A DNA stretch of 64,000 nt from Pseudomonas sp. Au-Pse12 (GTDB lineage: Bacteria; Pseudomonadota; Gammaproteobacteria; Pseudomonadales; Pseudomonadaceae): NCBI RefSeq assembly GCF_021341665.1, contig NZ_JAJTTH010000012.1:1-64000 (forward strand), written 5' to 3'. A program made the position numbers and the translations under genes. Positions within the stretch are counted from its first letter, which is position 1, and the number at the start of each line of letters is the position of its first letter. Of the stretch, positions 27,198 to 37,595 are shown piece after piece. The notes beneath the pieces are model-generated. The model was not told where the DNA came from and ran no database searches. It saw only the letters and a program-made list of their open reading frames with translations.

Positions 27198-27935
27198 ATG
27201 CTGCGACTGCATCGAGCTTTGGCCTTGATCGGATTGCTGTTGCTGGACCAGAGCGCTTTTGCACAGAAGCTGCGGCTGGTCGCCGATGCCTGGCCCCCCT
27301 TCACCGACGCGACATTGGTCAATGGTGGCGTGGCCACCGATATTGTCAGTACCGCTCTGGCACGCGCGGGCTATTCCAGCGAATTCGAACAGGTGCCCTG
27401 GGCCCGGGCCCTGCTGGGTATCGGCGAGGGGCGCTACGACGTGCTGGTCAACGCCTGGTACAACGAAGAACGCACCCAGTTGGGGCAGTTTTCCGCGGAA
27501 TACATGATCAACCGTGTGCGCTTCATCAAGCGCAAGGACGCCCCGCTGGAATACACCAACCTCAAGCAACTGCATGAGTACCCGGTGGCGGTGGTGCGCG
27601 GCTACGCCTATTCACCGGAGTTCGACAACGACCCGGACCTGCAGAAAGTCCCGGTGCACAACTTCGCCATGGCCGTGCGCATGCTGGCGGCGGATCGGGT
27701 CAAGCTGACCCTGGAAGACGAGTACGTGGCGCGCTACTACCTGGCCCGTGAATCACCGCGGGTACGCAACGCCGTGGAATTCCTGCCCAAGCCTCTGAGC
27801 GAGAACAGCCTGCATATCCTGGTCAGCCTGAAGAACCCCGAGCACGCGCAGATCGTGGCCCGGTTCGACCAGGAAATTGCCGCCATGAAAGCCGACGGCA
27901 GCTACGACCGCCTGTTGCGTCAGCACGGCATGTAA
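27198..27935 (+). CDS. Orphan periplasmic solute-binding protein (SBP_bac_3 type)
   Basis: A 245-residue exported protein with signal peptide MLRLHRALALIGLLLLDQSAFA. The mature part opens KLRLVADAWPPFTDATLVNGG and continues FEQVPWARALLGIGEGRYDVLVNAWYNEERT, the pattern of family 3 binding proteins. No transporter genes adjoin. The ATG follows TAAGGATC by 8 bases. It is related in type, not closely in sequence, to the protein at 2172-2987. Confidence 0.8.
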   Translation: MLRLHRALALIGLLLLDQSAFAQKLRLVADAWPPFTDATLVNGGVATDIVSTALARAGYSSEFEQVPWARALLGIGEGRYDVLVNAWYNEERTQLGQFSAEYMINRVRFIKRKDAPLEYTNLKQLHEYPVAVVRGYAYSPEFDNDPDLQKVPVHNFAMAVRMLAADRVKLTLEDEYVARYYLARESPRVRNAVEFLPKPLSENSLHILVSLKNPEHAQIVARFDQEIAAMKADGSYDRLLRQHGM

Positions 27936-27954
27936 GAGGGGCAGCGCCAAGCTA

Positions 27955-28016
27955 GAGCCGTTCGCGCAGCTCTTGCCGCTTGTGGCTTGAAGCTTGCCGC
28001 TGCTCTTAAGCTGCCT
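27955..28016. repeat. GCTTGCAGCTTGAAGC-type repeat
   Basis: CTTGCCGCTTGTGGCTTGAA and GCTTGCCGCTGCTCTTAAG run into the stop codon of the FUSC gene. Same family as the copies at 4086 and 34541. Confidence 0.65.
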
Positions 28017-30180
28017 TGATCAGGTGCGCCGCCAGGGTTCGCAGCGGGCCCAGTTGGCGACAGATCAGCGCCAGCTGGGTCTGCACCAGACGCTGGCCTT
28101 CGTCGATCTCATCCGGCATCTGCTCCAGCTCATTGGCCAGCGCTTCTTCGGCATCGCTCTGGATATCGATCGGGGTCTTGTTGGCCAGGCCCTGGGCAAT
28201 CTCGTCGATGCTGGCCGCCAGGCTGACCCCGGCGCCTTCGATCAAGTGCTCGCGAACATCGTCCGGCAGCCGGGTTTCCCGGTGCGCGCCCAGGCCCGAC
28301 AAGTAGCTGAGCAGGGTGTGGGACAGCACCAGGAAGCGGAAACCCACGTCGGCCTCCTTACGGAAATGCCCCGGCTCCATGAGCATGTTGGCCAGGGTGG
28401 TGGACAGCGCCGCATCGGCGTTGTGGGCGTTGCGCCGGGCCAGGCGGTAGGCCAGGTCGTCGCTCTTGCCGGCGGCGTACTGCTGCATGATCTGGCGCAG
28501 ATAGATGCTGTTGCAGGTCAGGGTGTTGGCCAGCACCTGGTTCAGGCGCCGGCCCTGCCAATCCGGCAGGAACAGGAACACCGCCAGCCCGGCGATCAGG
28601 CTGCCCAGCAGGGTATCGAACAGCCGCGGCAGGAACAGCCCATAACCGTCGCCCACCTGGTTGAAGCAGAACAGCACCATCAGGGTGATGGCGGCCGTGG
28701 CCAGGGTGTAGCGGGTGGTGCGGTTGGTAAAGAACACCACCCCGGCAGCGATGGCGAACAACGACTGCACCAGGGGGCTCGGGAACAGGTCGAACAGCGC
28801 CCAGGCCAGCGTCAGGCCGATGGCCGTGCCGACGATCCTTTGGCCCAGCTTGCGCCGGGTGGCGCCGTAGTTGGGCTGGCAGACGAACAGCGTGGTGAGG
28901 ATGATCCAGTAGCCCTGGGACGGGTGGATCAGGTGCACCATGCCATAGCCGATGCTCAGCGCCAGGGGCAGGCGCAGGGCATGGCGGAACAGCAGCGAAG
29001 TGGGCGTCAGCTGGGTGCGCAGGCGGGTCCAGACATCCTTGAGGTTGCGTGGCGAGCGGTCCAGCAGGCTGCTGTCGGTGGCGTCGGCCAGGGCGTCGGG
29101 GTTGCTGGCGTCGCTGAGCAGGCGGTCGAGGGTGCCGAGGTTCGCCGCCAGGGCCCGCAGCGAACGCAACAGCCCGCGCCAGGCCGGGTTGCTCTGGATG
29201 CGCAAGTGTTCCAGGGAGGCATGCAGGTCGCTCAGGGCTTCGGCGAAGCTGGCGTCATAGACGAATGGCTGGCGCAACTGGATGGATTCCGCCAGCGCGC
29301 GGCAAGCCTTGCCCTGCTGGCGCAGCAGGCGCTGGCAGCGGAACAGCACGTCGCTGTGGAAGAAGGCATCGGCCAGGGCGTTGTACGGGTAGTGGGACGA
29401 ACTGGCGCGCTCGTGGATGTCCTGGGCAAGGAAATACAGCTTCAGGTAGCGACTGACCTTCGACCCCGGCCGACCATTGCCGACCCGGTGCAGGATGATC
29501 TCCTTGGCCGCGTTGAGGGCCGCCACCACCTTACCGTTTTGTTGGGCCAGCTCCAGGCGCCGGGCTTCTACATCCAGCTGGCGGATCGGCTCGAACAGCG
29601 ACGCCTTGAGCTTGAGGTAGAAACCCAGCTCGCGAAACAGCCGGGCCAGGCTCTGCTGCACCGGCTGGTTGGAAAACAGCGCCTGCCACAGCACCGAGAG
29701 CAGGCCGTACCAGGCGGCGCCGGCCACCAGCAGCACCGGCTCGTGCCAGAAGTCGATCACCGCGCCGCCGCGCTGGTCCACGCCGATCATGGTGTAGACC
29801 GAGAGAATCAGGGTCGCCGAGGCAATGGCGCCATAACGTTCGCCCAGCGCCCCGAGCATGGTCAGGCCGAAGCTGGCCAGGGCCAGGGCGATGGCGAAGA
29901 TCCAGGGGTAGGGGAACAGCAGCTCCACCGACAGCGCGGCGATGCTGAAGCACACCAGGGTCACGGCCAGGGCATTGAGCCGGCCCTGCCAGCTGTCGTC
30001 GGTTTCCGCCAGGGCGCTGGCGATGATGCCGAGAAACAGCGGGATCAGCAGGCCCATTTCATCCTGATACCAGCACAGTGCCATGCTGCCGGTCAGGGCG
30101 ATGAACACCCGCACGCTGTAGCTGAATTTATCCAGCGCCCAGAGGCGGCGCAGAGACTGACGAAAAGAAGTCGATGACAT
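28006..30180 (-). CDS. YccS/FUSC-family inner-membrane transporter
   Basis: A 724-residue protein with two membrane blocks, each of about five or six segments (roughly 20-150 and 390-520), separated by a soluble helical domain and followed by a soluble C-terminal region. This is the layout of YccS and related fusaric-acid-resistance/aromatic-acid exporters. YSVRVFIALTGSMALCWYQ at the start and HPSQGYWIILTTLFVCQPNYG in the second block are typical. The substrate is unknown. No periplasmic adaptor or outer-membrane partner is adjacent, in line with the YccS subgroup. Confidence 0.88.
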   Translation of the reverse strand: MSSTSFRQSLRRLWALDKFSYSVRVFIALTGSMALCWYQDEMGLLIPLFLGIIASALAETDDSWQGRLNALAVTLVCFSIAALSVELLFPYPWIFAIALALASFGLTMLGALGERYGAIASATLILSVYTMIGVDQRGGAVIDFWHEPVLLVAGAAWYGLLSVLWQALFSNQPVQQSLARLFRELGFYLKLKASLFEPIRQLDVEARRLELAQQNGKVVAALNAAKEIILHRVGNGRPGSKVSRYLKLYFLAQDIHERASSSHYPYNALADAFFHSDVLFRCQRLLRQQGKACRALAESIQLRQPFVYDASFAEALSDLHASLEHLRIQSNPAWRGLLRSLRALAANLGTLDRLLSDASNPDALADATDSSLLDRSPRNLKDVWTRLRTQLTPTSLLFRHALRLPLALSIGYGMVHLIHPSQGYWIILTTLFVCQPNYGATRRKLGQRIVGTAIGLTLAWALFDLFPSPLVQSLFAIAAGVVFFTNRTTRYTLATAAITLMVLFCFNQVGDGYGLFLPRLFDTLLGSLIAGLAVFLFLPDWQGRRLNQVLANTLTCNSIYLRQIMQQYAAGKSDDLAYRLARRNAHNADAALSTTLANMLMEPGHFRKEADVGFRFLVLSHTLLSYLSGLGAHRETRLPDDVREHLIEGAGVSLAASIDEIAQGLANKTPIDIQSDAEEALANELEQMPDEIDEGQRLVQTQLALICRQLGPLRTLAAHLIKAA

Positions 30181-30299
30181 GGAGTGGGACAGGCCTTCCG
30201 GGGCGATGCAGCTAAATTGAGCCAGTATTGACGACGGCGCAATGCCGCCGTCACATCCTTGAGCAAAATCCGTTCCTCATCGGCCCCTTGCCACCCGGC

Positions 30300-31478
30300 T
30301 CAGACGTATTGCGCCGCCGCGTAGCCCGAGGCCCAGGCCCACTGGAAGTTGAAGCCGCCCAGGTGGCCGGTGACGTCCAGCACTTCACCGATGAAATACA
30401 GCCCCGGGCTCTTCAGCGATTCCATGGTCTTGGACGACACTTCGCGAGTGTCGACCCCGCCCAGGGTCACTTCGGCGGTGCGGTAGCCTTCGGTGCCCGC
30501 CGGCACCAGCTGCCAGCTGCCGAGCTTCTGCGCCACGTCCGCCAGCTCCGCCGGGGTGTATTGCTTCATCGGCTTGGAGACGAACCAGTGCTCGGCCAGC
30601 AGGCCGGCCATCTTCTTGGTGAAGATCTCCCCCAGCAGGGTTTTCAGTTCGCTGTTGGGGCGCTCGGCCTGCTGCTGTTGCAGCCAGCCCAGGGCGTCGT
30701 GGTCCGGCAGCAGGTTGATCTCGACGGTATCGCCGGGCTGCCAATAGGACGAAATCTGCAGGATCGCCGGACCACTGAGGCCACGGTGAGTGAAGAGGAT
30801 GTTCTCGCGGAAACTCTGCTCGTTGCAGCTCACCAGGCAGTCCACCGAGGTGCCCGACAGCTCGCCGCACAACGCCTTGAGCTGGTCGGTGATGGTGAAC
30901 GGCACCAGGCCGGCGCGGGTTGGCAGCAGCTCGTGGCCGAATTGCCTGGCCACTTGATAACCGAAGCCGGTGGCGCCCAGGGTCGGGATCGACAGGCCGC
31001 CGGTGGCGATCACCAGGGACTGGCACTGCACCGCGCCCAGGGTGGTCTGCAGCAGGTAGCCGGACTCAAGCTTCTCGATCTGCTGGATCGAGGTGTCCAG
31101 GCGCAGCTCGACCCCGACCTGCTCGCACTCGTCGAGGAGCATGCCGAGGATGTCGCTGGACTTGTTATCGCAGAACAGCTGGCCGAGTTTCTTCTCGTGG
31201 TAGGGCACGCCGTGCTTGGCCACCAGGCCGATGAAGTCCCACTGGGTGTAGCGGGCCAGGGCCGATTTGCAGAAGTGCGGGTTCTGCGAAAGGAAGTTGG
31301 CCGGCTCGGTGTACATGTTGGTGAAATTGCAGCGGCCGCCACCGGACATCAGGATCTTCTTGCCGGCCTTGTTGGCGTGGTCCAGCAGCAGCACCTGGCG
31401 GCCCCGGCCGGCAGCGGTCAGGGCGCACATCAGCCCGGCGGCGCCAGCGCCGATGATCACGACTTCGGTAGAACGCAA
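30300..31478 (-). CDS. HI0933/YhiN-family flavoprotein
   Basis: A 392-residue FAD-dependent oxidoreductase of unknown reaction. It opens with the Rossmann motif VVIIGAGAAGLMCALTA, followed by the family hallmark KKILMSGGGRCNFTN, and ends with the FAD-binding GLYFIGEVLDVTGHLGGFN. The start is taken as the TTG at 31478 (RSTEVVIIG follows), which has GAGGA 8 bases upstream; an alternative start six codons earlier would put that site inside the gene. REP elements separate it from dbpA. Confidence 0.88.
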   Translation of the reverse strand: MRSTEVVIIGAGAAGLMCALTAAGRGRQVLLLDHANKAGKKILMSGGGRCNFTNMYTEPANFLSQNPHFCKSALARYTQWDFIGLVAKHGVPYHEKKLGQLFCDNKSSDILGMLLDECEQVGVELRLDTSIQQIEKLESGYLLQTTLGAVQCQSLVIATGGLSIPTLGATGFGYQVARQFGHELLPTRAGLVPFTITDQLKALCGELSGTSVDCLVSCNEQSFRENILFTHRGLSGPAILQISSYWQPGDTVEINLLPDHDALGWLQQQQAERPNSELKTLLGEIFTKKMAGLLAEHWFVSKPMKQYTPAELADVAQKLGSWQLVPAGTEGYRTAEVTLGGVDTREVSSKTMESLKSPGLYFIGEVLDVTGHLGGFNFQWAWASGYAAAQYV

Positions 31479-31499
31479 AACGGTGTCCTCGCACAAATT

Positions 31500-31592
31500 T
31501 GTGTAGGAGCGAGCTTGCTCGCGATAACGGTGCCGGGTTCAACCTCGATGTCGGCTGTTCGGACGCTATCGCGAGCAAGCTCGCTCCTACAG
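31500..31592. repeat. REP doublet (GAGCGAGCTTGCTCGCGA)
   Basis: GTAGGAGCGAGCTTGCTCGCGAT and ATCGCGAGCAAGCTCGCTCC are inverted, about 50 bases apart, between dbpA and the flavoprotein gene. Confidence 0.85.
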
Positions 31593-31603
31593 GGACGGTG
31601 GGG

Positions 31604-32989
<1,386 letters not shown>

Positions 32990-33088
32990 GGGACTGGCCT
33001 GCAAAACAAAATGTCGCGCAGTGTATCAGTCCCGCTCCCCCAACCTGCAAATTCTGGACGAGCAACCACACTGGCCGCTTGCCGCTGC

Positions 33089-34519
33089 TCAATGCTCGAT
33101 GTGCTGTTCCTCGACCTTGCGCGCGCGGCGGCCATCGGTGGGCGACAGCTGGAGGAAGATCGCCGCCGCCAGCATCGCCATGATGCCCACGGTGAGGAAC
33201 GTCAGCTGGAAGGCGCCGAGCACGGTGTCCACGCCGTCATTGCCCACTTGTGCGGTGAAGCCGCCCAGCAGTGCCCCGGCACAGGCCACCCCAAGGCTCA
33301 GGGACAGTTGCGCCACCACCGACAGCAGGCTGTTGCCGCTGCTGGCGGCCGCGTCGTCGAGGTCGATCAGGGTCACGGTGTTCATCGCGGTGAACTGCAG
33401 CGAGTTGATCGCCCCCAGTACCGCCAGCATGCCCAGCAGCAGCGGATAGGGCGTCTGTTCGCTGACCAGCCCCATGCTCGCCAGCATCATGCCCAGGGCC
33501 AGGGTGTTGCCGGTCAGCACGATGCGGTAGCCCAGGCGTTCGATCAGTGGCCGGGCGATGGACTTGGCCAGCATGGCCGCGGCCGCCAGGGGCAACATGC
33601 TCATCCCCGCCTGGGACGGTGAATAACCCAGCGCCACTTGCAGCAGCAGCGGCACCAGGAACGGCAGGGCGCCACTGCCCAGGCGGGCGAACAGGTTGCC
33701 GAGGATGCCCACGGCAAAGGTCCGCACCTTGAACAGCGACGGCGCGAACAGCGGGTTGTCGGTGTGCACCGCACGCAACCAGTAGGCGGCCAGGCAGGCC
33801 AGCCCGCCAAACAGCAGCAGCATCACCCGCAAGTGCGGCAGGTGCAGTTCCCCCAGGCCTTCCATGGCGATGGTGATCAGCACCATCGCCGCGCCGAACA
33901 GCAGGAAACCCAGGCTGTCGAAGCGCGTGCGTTCACTGCCGCGCAGGTCGGGGATGAAACGCCACACCGCGTAGCAGCCGACGGCCCCCACCGGCAGGTT
34001 GATCAGGAAGATCCAGTGCCAGGTCAGGTACTGCACCATCCAGCCGCCCATGGTCGGGCCGATCAGCGGCCCCAGCAGCCCGGGGATGGTGATGAAGCCC
34101 ATGATCCGGACCAGCTCCGAACGCGGGTAGGCCCGCAACACCACCAGCCGCCCCACCGGCAGCATCAGCGCGCCGCCCAGGCCCTGGATCACCCGGGCGC
34201 CGATCAGCTGGGACAGGGTGTTGGACATCGCGCACAGCAGGGAACCGATGCTGAACAGCAAGATGGCGCCGAAGAAGATCTTCTTGGTGCCGAAGCGGTC
34301 GGCGATCCAGCCGGACGCCGGAATCAGCAGGGCCACGGTGAGCATGTAGGCGATGATCACCCCCTGCATGCGCAGCGGGTCTTCCGCCAGGTCCTTGGCC
34401 ATGGCCGGCAGCGCCGTGTTGAGGATGGTGCCGTCCAGCGATTGCATGAAGAAGGCGATGGCCACTACCCAGGGCACCCAGCGGGCGGTGGTAGCGTCGA
34501 GAGGCGGGCGTTCTGGCAT
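33089..34519 (-). CDS. MFS multidrug exporter, MdtD-like (DHA2)
   Basis: A 476-residue inner-membrane transporter with about 14 hydrophobic segments, the DHA2 layout. FMQSLDGTILNTALPAMA in the first segment is motif D1, ASGWIADRFGTKKIFF is motif A, and RVIQGLGGALMLPVGRLVV is motif B. It most resembles MdtD. It lies 75 bases downstream of the PmbA-like gene on the same strand; the gap holds a repeat, so cotranscription is uncertain. Confidence 0.88.
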   Translation of the reverse strand: MPERPPLDATTARWVPWVVAIAFFMQSLDGTILNTALPAMAKDLAEDPLRMQGVIIAYMLTVALLIPASGWIADRFGTKKIFFGAILLFSIGSLLCAMSNTLSQLIGARVIQGLGGALMLPVGRLVVLRAYPRSELVRIMGFITIPGLLGPLIGPTMGGWMVQYLTWHWIFLINLPVGAVGCYAVWRFIPDLRGSERTRFDSLGFLLFGAAMVLITIAMEGLGELHLPHLRVMLLLFGGLACLAAYWLRAVHTDNPLFAPSLFKVRTFAVGILGNLFARLGSGALPFLVPLLLQVALGYSPSQAGMSMLPLAAAAMLAKSIARPLIERLGYRIVLTGNTLALGMMLASMGLVSEQTPYPLLLGMLAVLGAINSLQFTAMNTVTLIDLDDAAASSGNSLLSVVAQLSLSLGVACAGALLGGFTAQVGNDGVDTVLGAFQLTFLTVGIMAMLAAAIFLQLSPTDGRRARKVEEQHIEH

Positions 34520-34540
34520 GGGACCTCAGCAAGGGCAGCG

Positions 34541-34593
34541 ACAAGTTGTCAGCTTCAAGCTGCAAGCTTGTGGCTTGCAGCTTGAGGCTGATT
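34541..34593. repeat. GCTTGCAGCTTGAAGC-type repeat
   Basis: AGCTTCAAGCTGCAAGCTTG followed by TGGCTTGCAGCTTGAGGC is the most complete copy of the family in the window, between the PmbA-like and MFS genes. Confidence 0.7.
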
Positions 34594-35931
34594 TCACAGG
34601 GTCAGGGTCAGGCGGCTGATCAGCGCTCCGGGCAGGTGCATCGAGGCGGTCTGGCGCTGGCCGTAGGTGCTGGCCGACAGCAGCAGCTCCCGCTGTTCGG
34701 TCAGGGCTTCCAGCTGCGAGCCCAGCAGGCTGTAGACGCTGTCATCGAAGCGCATGGTGCTGACCGGGGCCTGGATCTCGCCGTTTTCCACCCAGAAGGT
34801 GGCGAAGCGGGTCATGCCGGTCAGGCGCGCCGCCGGCAGGTCCGAGTAGTTCAGGTACCACAGGTTGCTGATGTACAGCCCGGTGCCCAGTTGCTTGAGG
34901 ATCTCCTGCTGGGACAGCTGGCCCGCCGCCATGTTCAGCGCGCTGGGGTATTCGCCGCTGCCGGCGCCGTTGGCGGTCAGGCCGTACTCGGCGGCGCTGC
35001 GGGAGTTGATCAGCTGCGCATTGGCGCTACCCGCTGCAATCAGCGACAGGTCGCTGCGTGGGTAGCCTTCGTCGGAAAACGCCGGGCTCAGGGAGCCGCT
35101 GACCTGTTCGTCGAGTGACACCAGGGGGTTCAGGGCGGCGTCGCCGGCGTAGAGTTTCTGCAACGGGCTGTGCTTGCTGGCAATCGACTGGGCCGAGAAA
35201 CCGCCCCAGGCCAGCATGCCCATGATTTCCTCGAGCGCCGCGGGTGCCAGGTAGGCGCGGTATTGTCCTGGCGGCAGGGTCCGCAAGGGCCGGCCGAGGA
35301 ACTGCAACTGCTCCCGGGCCTGCTGGAAGCGCAGGGCAAAGGCCTGGCTGTCCCACGCGTGCCCGGCGTAGCTGGCTTTCACCGCCTCGCCGTTGTCGTG
35401 GAACAGGCTGAAGTCGAAGTTGAAGCTGTTGGCCTGATGCCAGCCGAATGCCCCGCTGGAGCTGGCGAAGCCGCGGCTGATGGGCCCCGCAGCATAGATG
35501 CCCACCAGGTCCAGGCCGGCGCCGGCGCGGCCGATTTCCTCGACCACCTGCTCGCTGCCGGGCAGCGGATGCTCCTGGACGTGCTGGCTGTGCCAATGGG
35601 TGTGGTTGAGCATCAGGTACGGGTCTACCGGCAGCAGCGGCAGGGTCTCGCGCAGTTGCTGCAAGGCCTCGGCCAGGCGCTGGCGATCCACCTCGGGGTC
35701 GTTGCTCAGGGTCATGCTGAGGTCGGCGTGGCGGCCGTTATCGATCAGCTTGAAATGCACGCTGGCCTGCTGCACCTGCCCGGCCTGGCGGACCTTGGCG
35801 TGGTTGAAACGGATGAACTCCGAGGCTTCGGCGGCGTAGCTCAGGGTGAATTGCTCGGTCTCACGCAGCGCGTCCTTGAGCCACTGCACCAATGCCTTGA
35901 ACGGCTCGGCCTGATTCGTCGTCCTGGTCAT
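34594..35931 (-). CDS. TldD/PmbA-family protein (PmbA/TldE-like subunit)
   Basis: A 445-residue cytoplasmic protein of the modulator-of-gyrase family. It lacks the HExxxH of the catalytic subunit and so corresponds to the TldE/PmbA partner. Segments LMNHTHWH and WLNYSDLPAARLTGMTRFATFWVENG are family-like. Its ATG overlaps the stop codon of the upstream TldD-like gene by one base (TGATG), so translation is coupled, fitting a heterodimer. It is probably not the canonical pmbA, which in Pseudomonas usually lies elsewhere beside a conserved small gene. Confidence 0.8.
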   Translation of the reverse strand: MTRTTNQAEPFKALVQWLKDALRETEQFTLSYAAEASEFIRFNHAKVRQAGQVQQASVHFKLIDNGRHADLSMTLSNDPEVDRQRLAEALQQLRETLPLLPVDPYLMLNHTHWHSQHVQEHPLPGSEQVVEEIGRAGAGLDLVGIYAAGPISRGFASSSGAFGWHQANSFNFDFSLFHDNGEAVKASYAGHAWDSQAFALRFQQAREQLQFLGRPLRTLPPGQYRAYLAPAALEEIMGMLAWGGFSAQSIASKHSPLQKLYAGDAALNPLVSLDEQVSGSLSPAFSDEGYPRSDLSLIAAGSANAQLINSRSAAEYGLTANGAGSGEYPSALNMAAGQLSQQEILKQLGTGLYISNLWYLNYSDLPAARLTGMTRFATFWVENGEIQAPVSTMRFDDSVYSLLGSQLEALTEQRELLLSASTYGQRQTASMHLPGALISRLTLTL

Positions 35932-37373
35932 CAGGCGTCTCCTCCGAATACGTCAATCTTGCTGAATACGCAGGCCGGCGAAGCGTGGCCCACGCGGATC
36001 ACCTGGTTGGGTTCGCCCTTGCCGCAGTTGGGCGTGCCCAGGACCTGGAAGGTGCTGCGATCGCCCACCGCGCTGAGGTTGCGCCAGAACTGCGCGGAAA
36101 TGCCCCGGTAGTTGGGGTTCTTGACCACGCCCTTGAGTTCGCCGTTTTCGATCAACTGGCCCCATTCGCAGCCGAACTGGAACTTGTTGCGCGCATCGTC
36201 AATGGACCAGGAACGGTTGGTGGACATCAGGATGCCGTGCTCGATCTGCCCGATCAGGCGTTCCAGGGGCTGGTCGCCGGGTTCGATATTGAGGTTGGCC
36301 ATGCGGTCGATCGGTGCGCGGTTCCAGCTGCTGGCGCGGCTGTTGGCGACGCCGTCGAGGCCGCTGCGGTATTGCGACAGGGCGCTGCCCAGTGGTCGTA
36401 CCAGCAGGCCTTCGCGGATCAGGAACTGTTTGCTGGCGGCGCTGCCATCGTCGTCATGGCCGTAGCTGGCCAGTTCCTCGGGGATCTGTGGGTCGAAGGT
36501 CACGTTGAGCAGCGAGGAGCCGTATAGCAGGCGGCCGAAGTCTTCCTGTTTGACGAAGCTGGTGCCGGCGTAGTTGCGTTCGTCGCCGAGGATGCGGTCC
36601 AGCTCCAGGGGGTGGCCGATGGACTCGTGGATCTGCAGCATCATCTGGTCCGGCATCAGCAGCAGGTCCCGCGGGCCCTGTGGGGTGTTCGGCGCCAGCA
36701 GCAACTGCAGCGCCTGGTCGGCCACCCGTGGCGCGGCGCCCAGCAGGCCGCAACGGCTGATCACATCGCCGGCGCCCTGCTGGCCGAAGTTCTCCCGGCC
36801 CAGGCTGCGGGTCTGGCTGTCGCTGCCGTCGTAGGCGGTCACGTCCAGGCCCGGGTAGACGAAACGCTGGGCCTGGCGCAGCTCGGCGCCGGCGCTGTTG
36901 AGGTAGATCTGCTCGACCTGGGTCACGCCGATGCCCACCTGCCAGTTCACCAGGCGTTCATCCTTGGGCACCGAGGCCGATTCATCGCCCAGCAACTGGT
37001 AGCAGTCGCTGAGGGACGGGAAAGCGTGCTCCAGGTTCGGCGAAAGGTAGTCCGCGCGGTCGCTGGACACCGGCTGCTCGCGCAGGTCCAGCAGGGCGTG
37101 GGCGGCAATCACCCGAGCCTGTTGCTCGGCACGCTCGAGGGCCGCCTGCAGGCCACGTTGCGACAGGTCGTTGGTGGCGGCATACGCTTCCACGCCGCGC
37201 ACCCGCACGGTCAGCATCGCCCCTTCGTCACGGCCCAGGCTCGGCGGCTCGGCAATATTCTTGCGCACCGACAGGTACTGGTCCGACTCGCGTACATACC
37301 GCAGGGAAAAGAATTCGGCGCCCGTGCGCAAGGCAGCGAAGCGCTGCTTGAGCTGGGGGTGAAAGTCGAACAT
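35931..37373 (-). CDS. TldD-family metalloprotease subunit
   Basis: A 480-residue protein with the TldD zinc motif HESIGH at 249-254 (HExxxH) in the context MMLQIHESIGHPLELDRILG, and a later NCGKGEP with Cys450 in the position of the third zinc ligand of E. coli TldD. TldD/TldE complexes degrade unfolded peptides and mature microcin B17 or CcdA. This pair seems to be a second, divergent copy. The PmbA-like gene follows with a one-base overlap and an MFS exporter lies next, an order that would suit processing and export of a peptide, though no precursor gene is seen. Confidence 0.85.
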   Translation of the reverse strand: MFDFHPQLKQRFAALRTGAEFFSLRYVRESDQYLSVRKNIAEPPSLGRDEGAMLTVRVRGVEAYAATNDLSQRGLQAALERAEQQARVIAAHALLDLREQPVSSDRADYLSPNLEHAFPSLSDCYQLLGDESASVPKDERLVNWQVGIGVTQVEQIYLNSAGAELRQAQRFVYPGLDVTAYDGSDSQTRSLGRENFGQQGAGDVISRCGLLGAAPRVADQALQLLLAPNTPQGPRDLLLMPDQMMLQIHESIGHPLELDRILGDERNYAGTSFVKQEDFGRLLYGSSLLNVTFDPQIPEELASYGHDDDGSAASKQFLIREGLLVRPLGSALSQYRSGLDGVANSRASSWNRAPIDRMANLNIEPGDQPLERLIGQIEHGILMSTNRSWSIDDARNKFQFGCEWGQLIENGELKGVVKNPNYRGISAQFWRNLSAVGDRSTFQVLGTPNCGKGEPNQVIRVGHASPACVFSKIDVFGGDA

Positions 37374-37556
37374 GGGGACCTCCTTGTGAGGCGCGATAGC
37401 CGGCCGGCGCGTTTGGCCAGCGAACGGATACAGGTATAGGTGTCGACGGGCTTGGGCGCGCAGGGAATGTACAGGTTGCAGAACTGTAGCCGCTGCCGAA
37501 GGCTGCGATCAAGGACGCTGTCCTGGCCTGGGCGGGGAGGAAATGCGTGGGGAGGT

Positions 37557-37588
37557 AAAAAGGGCGCCGACCGTTGCAGTCGGCGCCC
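37557..37588 (-). terminator. Terminator of betIBA
   Basis: On the minus strand GGGCGCCGAC...GTCGGCGCCC is followed by TTTTTACC, 8 bases after the betA stop codon. Confidence 0.9.
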
Positions 37589-37595
37589 GTACGGC

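Noticed and set aside
27994..30177. 727-codon open frame on the plus strand opposite the FUSC transporter
   Set aside because: Gln/His/Gly-rich composition typical of the complement of a membrane-protein gene; the minus strand shows clear membrane segments and family motifs.
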